Assembly: GCF_016862435.1 (NCBI RefSeq)
Contig: NZ_BOMY01000013.1
Span: forward strand, 248,001-312,000
Direction: 5' to 3'
Length of the DNA stretch: 64,000 bases
From: Paractinoplanes tereljensis
GTDB taxonomy: Bacteria > Actinomycetota > Actinomycetes > Mycobacteriales > Micromonosporaceae
The first letter of the stretch is position 1; the number at the start of each line of letters is the position of its first letter. The notes beneath the pieces were generated by a model that saw only the letters and a list, made by a program, of their open reading frames with translations, searched no databases and had not been told where the DNA came from. The position numbers were made by a program, and so were the translations under genes. This document shows, one piece after another, positions 44,675 through 53,831 of the stretch.

Positions 44675-45486
44675 TTGTCGCCTCCCGGCGTGATGTCGAC
44701 GATCTCGCCGCCGAAGTCGGAGGGCTTCTCGGGCGGCAGGCCGATGTTGCCGCTACGCCCGCCAGTGATCAGCTCGACGATCTGAGAGTGGGTCACATCG
44801 GTGGTCTTGACCTGGGCGGCCATCCGGCCGAGGTAGAGCGCGGCGATCCGGTCCGAGACCGCGAAGACGTCGTTCATGTTGTGCGAGATCAGCACCACGC
44901 CGAGGCCGTTGTCCGCCAGGCGGCGCACCAGCTCCAGCACCTGGGCGGTCTGCGCGACACCGAGGGCGGCGGTCGGCTCGTCAAGGATCACGACCCGCGA
45001 GTTCCAGAGGACCGCCTTGGCGATCGCCACGGTCTGCCGCTGGCCACCGGAGAGGCTGGCGACGAGCTGCCGGAGCGACTTCACGGTGCGTACCGAGAGG
45101 CTGGCGAGGGTGTCGCCGGCCATCTGCTCCATGGTCGGCTCGTCGAGCACGATGCCGCGCTTCTTCTCCCGGCCGAGGAACATGTTCTGGACGATGTCCA
45201 GGTTGTCGCAGAGCGCGAGGTCCTGGTAGACGACCTCGATGCCCAGCGCGGAAGCGTCGCGCGGGCTGTGGATCGCCACCTGGTTGCCGTCGTACGTGAC
45301 CGTGCCGGAGTCGATCGTGTAGATACCGCTGATGCACTTGACCAGGGTCGACTTGCCGGCGCCGTTGTCGCCGACCAGAGCGGTGACCTCGCCGGGATAG
45401 ACGCTCAGACCGACGTCATGCAGGACCTGAACAGGACCGAAACTCTTGTCGATCCCGCTGAGTTCCAGGAGGGGTGTGGCGGCCAC
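44671..45486 (-). CDS. sugar ABC transporter ATP-binding protein (single-NBD XylG-like)
   Basis: ATPase of about 271 aa with one nucleotide-binding domain, unlike the double-domain RbsA/XylG of enterics. It has Walker A GDNGAGKST, signature SLSGGQRQTVAIAKAV, Walker B VVILDEPTAALGVAQ and H-loop LISHNM. The C-terminal tail runs to GGDK. GTG 45486 has GAAGGAGAA 6 nt upstream; the open frame further up adds only an Arg-rich stretch. It follows the binding-protein gene after a hairpin at 45570-45605. Confidence 0.9.
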   Translation of the reverse strand: MAATPLLELSGIDKSFGPVQVLHDVGLSVYPGEVTALVGDNGAGKSTLVKCISGIYTIDSGTVTYDGNQVAIHSPRDASALGIEVVYQDLALCDNLDIVQNMFLGREKKRGIVLDEPTMEQMAGDTLASLSVRTVKSLRQLVASLSGGQRQTVAIAKAVLWNSRVVILDEPTAALGVAQTAQVLELVRRLADNGLGVVLISHNMNDVFAVSDRIAALYLGRMAAQVKTTDVTHSQIVELITGGRSGNIGLPPEKPSDFGGEIVDITPGGDK

Positions 45487-45569
45487 GGTGGTTCTCCTTC
45501 GCTTAGTGACCGAAGTTCGTCGTCGTGGCTCCGCCACTGGCGATCGGGTGGGGGGGTTGACCCAACTTT

Positions 45570-45605
45570 GGCGCCGCCCACACCCCGGGGGGAGTGAGCG
45601 GCGCC
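45570..45605 (-). repeat. inverted repeat between sugar-binding protein and ATPase genes
   Basis: GGCGCCGC (45570-45577) and GCGGCGCC (45598-45605) pair perfectly, with a partly pairing C/G-rich interior. Such hairpins after the first gene of importer operons often stabilise the binding-protein mRNA or cause partial termination, giving excess binding protein. Inferred. Confidence 0.55.
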
Positions 45606-45645
45606 GTAGTCAGCCGTGCGGGACTAGCCCGTCACCAACGCTGGG

Positions 45646-46746
45646 TCAGCTGATGCCTGCGTCCGTGCAAGCCTTGGCGAAGTCGGCGGTGCAGATCGCG
45701 TCCTTGGTCACGAAGCCGTCGGCGATAACGTCCTTGACGGAGTCCTTCGTGATCGACTGCGGGGTCAGCAGAACGGACGGGACGTCCTTCTTCGACTCCG
45801 GGTCGGTGATGCTGCCGGTCGCCGTGGTGGGCTTCTGGCCGCTCGCGATCGCGATCGCCAGCTCGGCGGCAGCGTCGGCTTCCTTCTTGATCGCCTTGTA
45901 GACCGTCATGCACTGGTCGCCGGCGAGGATGTTCTGCAGGCCCTGCACGGTCGCGTCCTGGCCGGTGACCGGGACCTGGCCGTTGAGCTTGTTCTTCTTC
46001 AGAACGGTGATGGCCGCGTTACCGAGACCGTCGTTCGCCGCGAGGACGCCCTTGATGGCCTTGTTCGAGGTCAGCATCTGCTCGAAGATGGTGCCCGCCT
46101 GGGTGTTGTCCCAGTCCGGCACGTCCTGGTTCGGGCCCTTGACGAAGGTGCCGTCGGCGTACTTCGGGTCCAGAACCGAGTTGTAACCCTGAGCGAAGAG
46201 GGTCGCGTTGTTGTCGGTCGGGGAGCCGTTGAGCTCGGCGACGACCGGCTTGACGGCCTTGTTCGCGGTGAGGCAGTCGACCAGACCCTGGCCCTGCAGC
46301 TCGCCGACCTTCACGTTGTCGAACGACACGTAGTAGTCAGCGGCACCGTTGAGGGTGAGGCGGTCGTAGTCGATCGTCGCGATGCCGGCGGCCTTGGCCT
46401 TGTCGAGCACGGCCTTACCGGTACCGGAGTCCAGGTTGACGATCATGAGGACCTTGACGCCGCTCGAGATCATGCCGTCGGCGATGGTCTGGAACTGGGT
46501 CTTGTCACCCTGGGCGTTCTGGATGTCCACTGAAATACCGGCCGCGTCGAACGCCGCCTTCAGGAACTTGGGGTCGTCGGTGCCCCAGCGCTGCGAGCTC
46601 TTGGTGTCAGGAAGGATGACGCCAACCTTGCCCTTGGCCGAGCTGCTGGTGCTACCGGTGTCGCTGCTGCTGTCGTCGCCACAGGCAGCAATGCTGCCGG
46701 TGGCCAGCAGGCCCACGGCGGCGAGGGCGAACAGTCCCTTACGCAT
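45646..46746 (-). CDS. sugar ABC transporter substrate-binding lipoprotein (XylF-like)
   Basis: Lipoprotein of 366 aa. A signal peptide ends in lipobox SIAAC, then a Ser/Asp-rich tether and a periplasmic-binding-protein type I fold (KVGVILPDTKSSQRWGTDDPKFLKAAFDAAGISVDIQNAQGDKTQF...). The SSQRW segment and ...NDGLGNAAITVLKKNKLNGQVPVTGQDATVQGLQNILAGDQCMTVYK match the xylose-binding group, so D-xylose is the best guess. It is the first gene of the importer-ROK operon. The ATG is at 46746. Confidence 0.88.
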   Translation of the reverse strand: MRKGLFALAAVGLLATGSIAACGDDSSSDTGSTSSSAKGKVGVILPDTKSSQRWGTDDPKFLKAAFDAAGISVDIQNAQGDKTQFQTIADGMISSGVKVLMIVNLDSGTGKAVLDKAKAAGIATIDYDRLTLNGAADYYVSFDNVKVGELQGQGLVDCLTANKAVKPVVAELNGSPTDNNATLFAQGYNSVLDPKYADGTFVKGPNQDVPDWDNTQAGTIFEQMLTSNKAIKGVLAANDGLGNAAITVLKKNKLNGQVPVTGQDATVQGLQNILAGDQCMTVYKAIKKEADAAAELAIAIASGQKPTTATGSITDPESKKDVPSVLLTPQSITKDSVKDVIADGFVTKDAICTADFAKACTDAGIS

Positions 46747-46859
46747 TCCTTGTGTCCTTTCGGGTAAAACCGGGCCTTCGATTGGATTCGATGGTGTGCG
46801 CTGTCGGGAGTGTCGCTCCCCGAGACGCTAAGTGATCAGGAGCTAGTTTGTTGTGCCCG

Positions 46860-46877
46860 GCAACGTATTCCCGTTGC
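46860..46877. promoter_or_regulatory. candidate operator of the sugar importer
   Basis: GCAACG-N6-CGTTGC, a perfect 18-bp palindrome about 115 bp upstream of the binding-protein start. Size and symmetry suit a dimeric ROK or LacI repressor, and a ROK gene ends the operon. Confidence 0.4.
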
Positions 46878-47078
46878 GGCCTGTCGCACAAGCGGTGCGC
46901 CCCGGGGATCTCGTAACCCGGCATAACAATCCGGCAACACGGCGGTGATACAGGGATTTCGGCCCTTCCGGCAGCCGCAGGCCGGTCTGGGCCGGCAGCT
47001 TCAGGTGGCTCACACAGTTACGCTAAGTCGCCGACCTGCCCGATCTCTCCCGTTCTCGGGAGAAAGATCCCGCAGGCC

Positions 47079-47096
47079 CGTAACGTTGTCGTAACG
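47079..47096. promoter_or_regulatory. tandem GTAAC direct repeat
   Basis: CGTAACG occurs twice with an 11-bp period (GTAAC-N6-GTAAC), one DNA turn, which is the geometry of GlnR/MtrA-type response regulator sites in actinobacteria. Two further CGTAAC motifs lie at about 46913 and 47023 (reverse). Which promoter it would control is unclear. Confidence 0.35.
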
Positions 47097-47124
47097 GCCG
47101 AGGGCCAGCTGGAAATATCGGCCT

Positions 47125-47610
47125 TTATGTCCGGATAGCGGCGGTAACCGCACCGGTCAGCCGAATCAGATCGGCCGGCGCGAGCGCCACCTGTAACCCC
47201 CGGCGGCCCGCCGAGATGAACATCCGATCAAGGACGAGCGCCGACGAGTCCACCACCGTGGGCAGTCTCTTTCGTTGTCCGAGCGGACTTATTCCGCCTC
47301 GGACGTAACCGCTGCTCCGCTCGGCCACGGCCCGCTCGGCCATCGCCGCCCGCTTGCCGCCGGCCGCCGCGGCGAGGGCCTTGAGATCGACCTCGCCGGT
47401 CACCGGCACCACCGCGACCACCAGCCCGCCGTCGACCTCGGCGACGAGCGTCTTGAAGACCCGGGCCGCGTCGATCCCCAGCGCCTGCGCCACCAGCGCC
47501 CCGTAGTTCGGCGCGTCCGGCGACACGTCGTACGGGTGCAGCGTGTGCTCGACCCTCTGGTCGGCGAGCACTGCGGTGGCCGGGGTTCCGGCCGCGGGCC
47601 TCTTCGCCAT
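47125..47610 (-). CDS. ybaK: Cys-tRNA(Pro)/Cys-tRNA(Cys) deacylase YbaK/EbsC
   Basis: Trans-editing factor of 161 aa that removes mischarged amino acids from tRNA. YbaK fold: ALGIDAARVFKTLVAEVDGGLVVAVVPVTGEVDLKALAAAAGGKRAAMAE, with the essential Lys in VFKTL. The late GYVRGGISPLGQRKRLPTVVD is the family's Gly-rich GGxSPxG motif. Complete, single-gene unit; the ATG is at 47610. Confidence 0.93.
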   Translation of the reverse strand: MAKRPAAGTPATAVLADQRVEHTLHPYDVSPDAPNYGALVAQALGIDAARVFKTLVAEVDGGLVVAVVPVTGEVDLKALAAAAGGKRAAMAERAVAERSSGYVRGGISPLGQRKRLPTVVDSSALVLDRMFISAGRRGLQVALAPADLIRLTGAVTAAIRT

Positions 47611-47662
47611 GACCGAAAAGGTACTCCGGCCAGAGTCTTCCCTTTTGTCGGGCGGATCTGCC

Positions 47663-48838
47663 TCAAGCTCCCAGCGGGCGGCAGAGCAGCACGGTGGGCG
47701 CGCCGGCCACCCGGGTCAGGACGATCGACGCCGACTCGGTGCCGGACAGCCGGAGGTCCTTGCGCAGCTGGTCGGGCTCCAGGGCGGACCCGCGCTTGCG
47801 AATCTCCAGGCGGCCGATGCCCCGCTCCCGGAGCAGGGTGCGCAGCCGTTTCAGCGAGAACGGAAGGACGTCGGTGATCTCCAGCCGCCGGCCGTACGGA
47901 GTATCGGAGGCGGAGTCCGCGTAGACGTAGGCGATGTCCGGGTCGCCCAGCCGACCCTCAACCGTGGCGGCGAACTCGGCCACCAGGTGCGAGCGCACCA
48001 CGGCCGGGTCCGGGTCGTAGACGAACCGGCCGACCGCGCCGACCGGGGCCCGCTCGATGCCGGTGCCGGTGAGCTCGCCGCCGGGCAGCAGCGTGGCCCG
48101 GCGGGGTGCCGACGCCAGCGGGCCGCACCAGAACGCCGCCTCGACCAGATCGCCGCCGACGCTCACCCACTCCCCCTCGGCGCCCGGCGGGAGCAGGGCG
48201 TGATCGATGCCGGGGGCCAGCTTGAGCACGGTTCGCGGGACCCGGGTGGCCAGTCCGGCCACGAAATCCCAGGGCGGGGAGTACGACTTCGGGTCGAACA
48301 CCCGGCCACGGCCGGCTCGCCGACGGGCCGGGTCGGCGAAGACAGCGTCAAAATCCTCCACCGGTACGGACGTGGCGTCCGCGCACTCGATCCTGATCCG
48401 GTCGGTCAGGTCGAGCGCCGCCACATTCGCCGCGGCCACCGCCGCCGTAGTCGGGTCGGCTTCCACCGCGTACACCTCAATGCCGGCGCGGGCCGCCGCC
48501 AGCGCGTCGGAGCCCAGGCCGCATCCCAGATCGGCCAAGGTCTTGACCCCGGCCGCCGCGAGGCGCGCCGCCCGCCGGTCCGCGACGACCGATCGCGTCG
48601 CCTGCTCCAGGCCGGGGCGGGTGAAGAACATCCGTTCGGCGGCCGGACCGAACTTGGCCGCCGCCCGGCGGCGCAGGTCGATCTGGGTGAGCGCGGCCGC
48701 CGCGAGGTCCGCGGCGATGCCGCGCGACCGCATCGCGGATGCCGCGGCCAGCGGTTCTCCTTGATCCACCGACGCGGCAGCAGCCAGCGCATTCACCCCT
48801 TCGGGGGTACGGAGTAGGTCCAGCAGCTCGGGAGTCAC
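47663..48838 (-). CDS. class I SAM-dependent methyltransferase with THUMP-like domain
   Basis: Protein of about 391 aa. A helical N-terminal region precedes a Rossmann methyltransferase core with SAM motif TLADLGCGLGSDALAAARAG, acidic VYAVEADPTTAA and catalytic-loop-like FDAVFADPARRR. The C-terminal part (LPFSLKRLRTLLRERGIGRLEIRKRGSALEPDQLRKDLRLSG) is the THUMP-like RNA-binding module of this actinobacterial family, so RNA is the likely substrate. GTG 48838 with GGGGAG 9 nt upstream is preferred over 48901, which would place the start inside the groES promoter. It is divergent from groES across a CIRCE operator. Confidence 0.82.
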   Translation of the reverse strand: MTPELLDLLRTPEGVNALAAAASVDQGEPLAAASAMRSRGIAADLAAAALTQIDLRRRAAAKFGPAAERMFFTRPGLEQATRSVVADRRAARLAAAGVKTLADLGCGLGSDALAAARAGIEVYAVEADPTTAAVAAANVAALDLTDRIRIECADATSVPVEDFDAVFADPARRRAGRGRVFDPKSYSPPWDFVAGLATRVPRTVLKLAPGIDHALLPPGAEGEWVSVGGDLVEAAFWCGPLASAPRRATLLPGGELTGTGIERAPVGAVGRFVYDPDPAVVRSHLVAEFAATVEGRLGDPDIAYVYADSASDTPYGRRLEITDVLPFSLKRLRTLLRERGIGRLEIRKRGSALEPDQLRKDLRLSGTESASIVLTRVAGAPTVLLCRPLGA

Positions 48839-48865
48839 GCAGGCATTCTCCCCGGCATGACGAGA

Positions 48866-48892
48866 CTGGCACTCTGGTTGACGGAGTGCTAG
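48866..48892. promoter_or_regulatory. CIRCE operator 1 (HrcA)
   Basis: CTGGCACTC-N9-GAGTGCTAG, matching the CIRCE consensus TTAGCACTC-N9-GAGTGCTAA. The groES -35 (TTGACG) lies across its spacer, so bound HrcA would block the polymerase. Confidence 0.9.
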
Positions 48893-48906
48893 TTCCGGCA
48901 TAACCT
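48878..48906 (+). promoter_or_regulatory. groESL promoter
   Basis: TTGACG (48878-48883), 17-bp spacer, TAACCT (48901-48906). The predicted start near 48913 falls in the second CIRCE element, so both operators flank or overlap the core promoter. Confidence 0.8.
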
Positions 48907-48911
48907 CGCGA

Positions 48912-48938
48912 TTAGCACTCTCACAATGAGGGTGCCAG
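48912..48938. promoter_or_regulatory. CIRCE operator 2 (HrcA)
   Basis: TTAGCACTC-N9-GGGTGCCAG: the left arm is perfect, the right arm has two or three changes. It covers the expected transcription start. Confidence 0.8.
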
Positions 48939-49050
48939 CCGCGCGCCCGACGGGCGAGCGGTTAGGCACCAGGCGGACCGGCACCCGCGACGACGGCCCC
49001 GCCCGGTGGCATGAGGCATCCAGCGTCAAATTACCCAGGAGGGTATGCCC

Positions 49051-49359
49051 GTGACTACCGCGACCAAGGTTGCGATCAAGCCGCTCGAGGACCGCATCGT
49101 GGTCCAGGCGAACGAGGCTGAGACCACCACTGCGTCGGGCATCGTGATCCCCGACACCGCCAAGGAGAAGCCGCAGGAGGGCACTGTCCTCGCTGTCGGC
49201 CCGGGCCGCATCGATGACAAGGGCAACCGCGTTCCGATCGACGTTCAGGTCGGCGACACGGTTCTCTACTCGAAGTACGGCGGCACCGAGGTCAAGTACG
49301 CCGGCGAGGAGTACCTGGTGCTCTCCGCCCGCGACGTCCTCGCGGTCATCGAGAAGTGA
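49051..49359 (+). CDS. groES: co-chaperonin GroES
   Basis: Hsp10 lid of the GroEL chaperonin, 102 aa. It begins [19 protein letters not shown] and contains the mobile loop [31 protein letters not shown] and the C-terminal [20 protein letters not shown] 49051 is preferred over ATG 49045 because AGGAGG (49037-49042) is 8 nt away rather than 2, and close relatives start at this point. Controlled by two CIRCE operators. groEL follows 70 bp downstream. Confidence 0.97.
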   Translation: MTTATKVAIKPLEDRIVVQANEAETTTASGIVIPDTAKEKPQEGTVLAVGPGRIDDKGNRVPIDVQVGDTVLYSKYGGTEVKYAGEEYLVLSARDVLAVIEK

Positions 49360-49374
49360 CCTACTGACAGTGCT

Positions 49375-49409
49375 CACCGCCCTGACCCTCATTGAGGGTC
49401 AGGGCGGTG
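49375..49409 (+). repeat. perfect hairpin between groES and groEL
   Basis: CACCGCCCTGACCCT pairs without mismatch with AGGGTCAGGGCGGTG around a CATTG loop. There is no T-tract, so partial attenuation or an mRNA processing/stability element that sets the GroES:GroEL ratio is more likely than full termination. Confidence 0.7.
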
Positions 49410-49417
49410 GTGCTTGA

Positions 49418-51079
<1,662 letters not shown>

Positions 51080-51095
51080 TCGGGGTTCTACCCGG

Positions 51096-51122
51096 GAAAG
51101 GCGCGCCTTCGGCGCGCCTTTC
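51096..51122. terminator. terminator after groEL
   Basis: GAAAGGCGCGCC/GGCGCGCCTTTC with TTC loop; CTTT stretches on both flanks allow it to serve the convergent gene as well. Confidence 0.85.
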
Positions 51123-51126
51123 TGCT

Positions 51127-51873
51127 TTACCCCCTCAGCCGGGCCAGCCGGGCTTTCTTTCCGTTCTCGCGCACGATCCAGGCGACGTCGGCATCGGGCG
51201 ACCGGGACAGCGCCTGGAACCGGGACAGGCCGGTCGCGGGGTCGGCCGCGACCGCCACGCTCCAGCCGTAGCCGAGCGCCTTCCGCAGCGTCCGCACGTC
51301 GTCATCGCGACGACGCCCGGCCGGCGCCCCGGCCAACCAGTCGGTCGCGGCCGCACAGGTATCCAGCGCGGCGGTCACCGACTCGGGGGTGTCCAGCAGC
51401 CGCGGCTCACAGATCGCGGCCACGGCGGCCCGCAACACCAGCGGGTCGTCGGCCCTGGACCAGTCGGCGACCAGGGCGTGCAGGCGACCGCGGTCGGCGT
51501 CGCCAAGCCGCTGCAGGGCCATCGCGACCGCCTCCCGGACCCGCCAGCGCCCGTCGCGGGCATGCCCACGCAGCCGCTCCGCGCCCGGCTCTTCCGCCTG
51601 GCCCGGCTCTTCCGCCTGGCCCGGCTTTTCCGCTTCGCCCGGCTTTTCCGCGAGTAAGCGGCCGAGGCCGATGACGCCGCAGAAGACCGGGTATTCCTCG
51701 CCGCTCGCGATCAGCCGGTCGAAGATCGCCGCGTCGCCGGCGTCGGCGGCTGCCTGGGCCAGCTCGATGTTGGCCCGCGGTCCCGGCAGCCCCGAGTGCT
51801 CCGCGAGGTAAGCCGGCCACCGGCCCGCCTCGAGCCCAGCCAGTTCGTCGCGGTACTGCGCACGCCGCCCCAC
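51127..51873 (-). CDS. HEAT-repeat-like protein with internal hexapeptide repeats
   Basis: Soluble protein of 248 aa. Helical segments such as RWRVREAVAMALQRLGDADRGRLHALVADWSRADDPLVLRAAVAAI look like HEAT/PBS repeats. Residues about 74-97 are four tandem hexapeptides of the type AE(K/E)PG(Q/E), encoded by an 18-bp repeat, and form a flexible linker. GTG 51873 lies 6 nt after TAGACT (51885-51880), so transcription is likely leaderless. Function unknown; such proteins are usually scaffolds. Confidence 0.7.
   Translation of the reverse strand: MGRRAQYRDELAGLEAGRWPAYLAEHSGLPGPRANIELAQAAADAGDAAIFDRLIASGEEYPVFCGVIGLGRLLAEKPGEAEKPGQAEEPGQAEEPGAERLRGHARDGRWRVREAVAMALQRLGDADRGRLHALVADWSRADDPLVLRAAVAAICEPRLLDTPESVTAALDTCAAATDWLAGAPAGRRRDDDVRTLRKALGYGWSVAVAADPATGLSRFQALSRSPDADVAWIVRENGKKARLARLRG
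51584..51655. repeat. 18-bp tandem repeat (4 copies) inside the HEAT-like gene
   Basis: Copies at 51584, 51602, 51620 and 51638. The first two are identical (CCCGGCTCTTCCGCCTGG), the third and fourth diverge. It encodes AEEPGQ-type hexapeptides in frame, so changes in copy number would keep the reading frame. Confidence 0.85.
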
Positions 51874-52004
51874 GACCGCAGTCTAGGCCCGGCAACCACG
51901 CCTTCGGCCGGGCCGTTCGGCACGTTGCGGCCCGGCCGCAGCTCGTCCCACGCCGCCCCGCCGGACCACTTGGACCAGGTCAGGCCCGACGGGCCAGCAG
52001 GCCG

Positions 52005-53831
52005 TCAGAATGATGCTGCGCCGGTGGCACGCGCCCCTTTGTGGTCGGCGATGAGGTCGGCGCTGGTTTCTCCGCGGTCGGCCGGGGTGCGCTCGCCGTG
52101 CCAGGAGCGCCACAGCGCGGCGTAGGGGCCGTTCGCGGCGACCAGTTCGTCGTGCGAGCCCAGCTCGGTGATGCGGCCGTCCTCGACCACGGCGACGCGG
52201 TCGGCGTCGTGGGCCGAGAACAGGCGGTGGGCGATCGCCACCACGGTGCGGCCGTGCAGCACCGCCGCGAGCGATCGCTCCAGGTCGCGGGCCGCCCGCG
52301 GGTCGAGCAGCGAGGTCGCCTCGTCCAGCACCAGCGTGTGCGGGTCGGCCAGCACCAGCCGGGCCAGCGCGATCTGCTGCGCCTGCGCCGACGACAGCGG
52401 ATGCCCGCCCGCCCCGACCTCGGTGTCCAGCCCACCGGGCAGCGTGAGCGACCAGTCGAGGGCGTTCACCGCGGCGAGCGCCGCCCGCACCTCGTCCTCG
52501 CCGACGCCCGGCCGCACCATCGCGACATTTTCCCGGACCGTGCCGATGAACACGTGGTGTTCCTGGCTGACCAGCGCCACCTCGGTGCGCAGCCGGTCGA
52601 GCGGCAGGTCGTCGAGCGACACCCCACCGACCGTGATCGTGCCCGCCGTGGGCTGGTGCACGCCGGCCAGCAGCCGGCCGAGCGTCGACTTCCCGGCCCC
52701 GGACGGCCCGACGATGGCGAGCCGCTCCCCCGGCGTCAGGGTGAGGTCGATGCCGTGCAGCACCTCGCGCCCGGCCACGTACGCGAAGCGCACCCCGCGC
52801 ACCTCGATCCCGGTGCCGGCCGGAACCGGCACCTCGGCCGCCGACCGCTCCGGCTCGCCCTCGGCGACACCGAGCAGCCGGGCCAGCGACGCCGTCCCGA
52901 CCTGCAGCTCGTCGAGCCAGCTCAGCAGCCGGTCGACCGGGTCGATCAGCATCTGGGCGTAGACCACCGCCGCGGTGTACTGGCCCAGGGTGACCTCGCC
53001 GTTCAGATAGAGCGCGCCGCCGACCAGCAGCGCCGCCACCACCGGAAGCACGTAACCGACCTCGACCACCGGGAACCAGACCGTGCGCAGGAACAGCGTG
53101 TATTTCTCGGCCAGCCAGGTGCGGTGCAGGTCGGTGTCGGTGCGGTCGATGCGCTGCTGCTCCCGGCGCAGCGAGTCGACAGTGCGCGCGCCCTCGACCG
53201 TCTCGGCCAGCCCGTCGGTGACGGTGGAGTAGGTGGCGTTCTGTTTCAGGTAGGCCTCGGGGGCACGTTTCAAATACCACCGGGTGCCGATCACCAGGAC
53301 CGGGACGGCGACCAGCAGCGCCAACGCGAGCACCGGGGAGACCAGGACCATGGCGACCAGTACGAGAATCCCGGTGATCACCGCGATCAGCGTTTCCGGC
53401 ACGGCGAGCCGGACGCATCGGGACAGCGCGTCCACGTCCCTCGTCGTCCGCGTCAGCAGGTCGCCACTCCCGGCTCGCTCCACCGTGGACAGCGGCAGGG
53501 CCAGCACCCGCTCGACGAATTCCTCCCGGAGGTCGGCCAGCACCCGCTCACCGAGCCGGGCCGACGCGAGATGCGCGAAGCGGGTCAGCACCGCCTGCAG
53601 CACGACGAACCCGGCGATCCACGCCGCGAGACGGTCGATCGCCTCGACGCCCTTACTGTGCTGGATGGACTCGACGAGATCACCGAGCAGCCGGGGCCCG
53701 ACCAGCCCGGCGAGCGCCGCGAGCACGTGCAGGCCGACCATGATGCCGAGGGCCCGCGGATTACGCCGGAACAGGTCGCGGGCGTACCGGCGCACCTGGG
53801 CCGTGCCGGCGATCGGGAGCAGCGCGCTCAC
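52005..53831 (-). CDS. ABC exporter half-transporter with consensus Walker A but degenerate signature
   Basis: Fused membrane-ATPase half-transporter of 608 aa, second gene of an exporter pair. Six membrane helices (residues 25-320) precede the ATPase: Walker A GPSGAGKS (375-382), Q-loop VSQEHH, signature LSSAQ (479-483, consensus LSGGQ), Walker B VLDEAT with Glu504 and H-loop His535. The signature lacks both Gly. Together with its partner this gives one consensus ATP site (this Walker A plus partner FSGGQ) and one degenerate site. Substrate unknown (lipid, peptide or drug). It overlaps the partner gene by 4 bp. Confidence 0.9.
   Translation of the reverse strand: MSALLPIAGTAQVRRYARDLFRRNPRALGIMVGLHVLAALAGLVGPRLLGDLVESIQHSKGVEAIDRLAAWIAGFVVLQAVLTRFAHLASARLGERVLADLREEFVERVLALPLSTVERAGSGDLLTRTTRDVDALSRCVRLAVPETLIAVITGILVLVAMVLVSPVLALALLVAVPVLVIGTRWYLKRAPEAYLKQNATYSTVTDGLAETVEGARTVDSLRREQQRIDRTDTDLHRTWLAEKYTLFLRTVWFPVVEVGYVLPVVAALLVGGALYLNGEVTLGQYTAAVVYAQMLIDPVDRLLSWLDELQVGTASLARLLGVAEGEPERSAAEVPVPAGTGIEVRGVRFAYVAGREVLHGIDLTLTPGERLAIVGPSGAGKSTLGRLLAGVHQPTAGTITVGGVSLDDLPLDRLRTEVALVSQEHHVFIGTVRENVAMVRPGVGEDEVRAALAAVNALDWSLTLPGGLDTEVGAGGHPLSSAQAQQIALARLVLADPHTLVLDEATSLLDPRAARDLERSLAAVLHGRTVVAIAHRLFSAHDADRVAVVEDGRITELGSHDELVAANGPYAALWRSWHGERTPADRGETSADLIADHKGARATGAASF

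Larger units (their letters stand above)
46747..47124. other. 378-bp intergenic region upstream of the sugar importer
   Basis: No gene is seen. It holds the importer promoter region, a GGGAG/CTCCC hairpin near 46806-46820, the palindrome at 46860-46877, scattered CGTAAC motifs in both orientations, and a TCTCCCG-TTCT-CGGGAGA hairpin at 47046-47063 that may end the ybaK transcript. I could not fix a -35/-10 pair with confidence. Confidence 0.5.
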
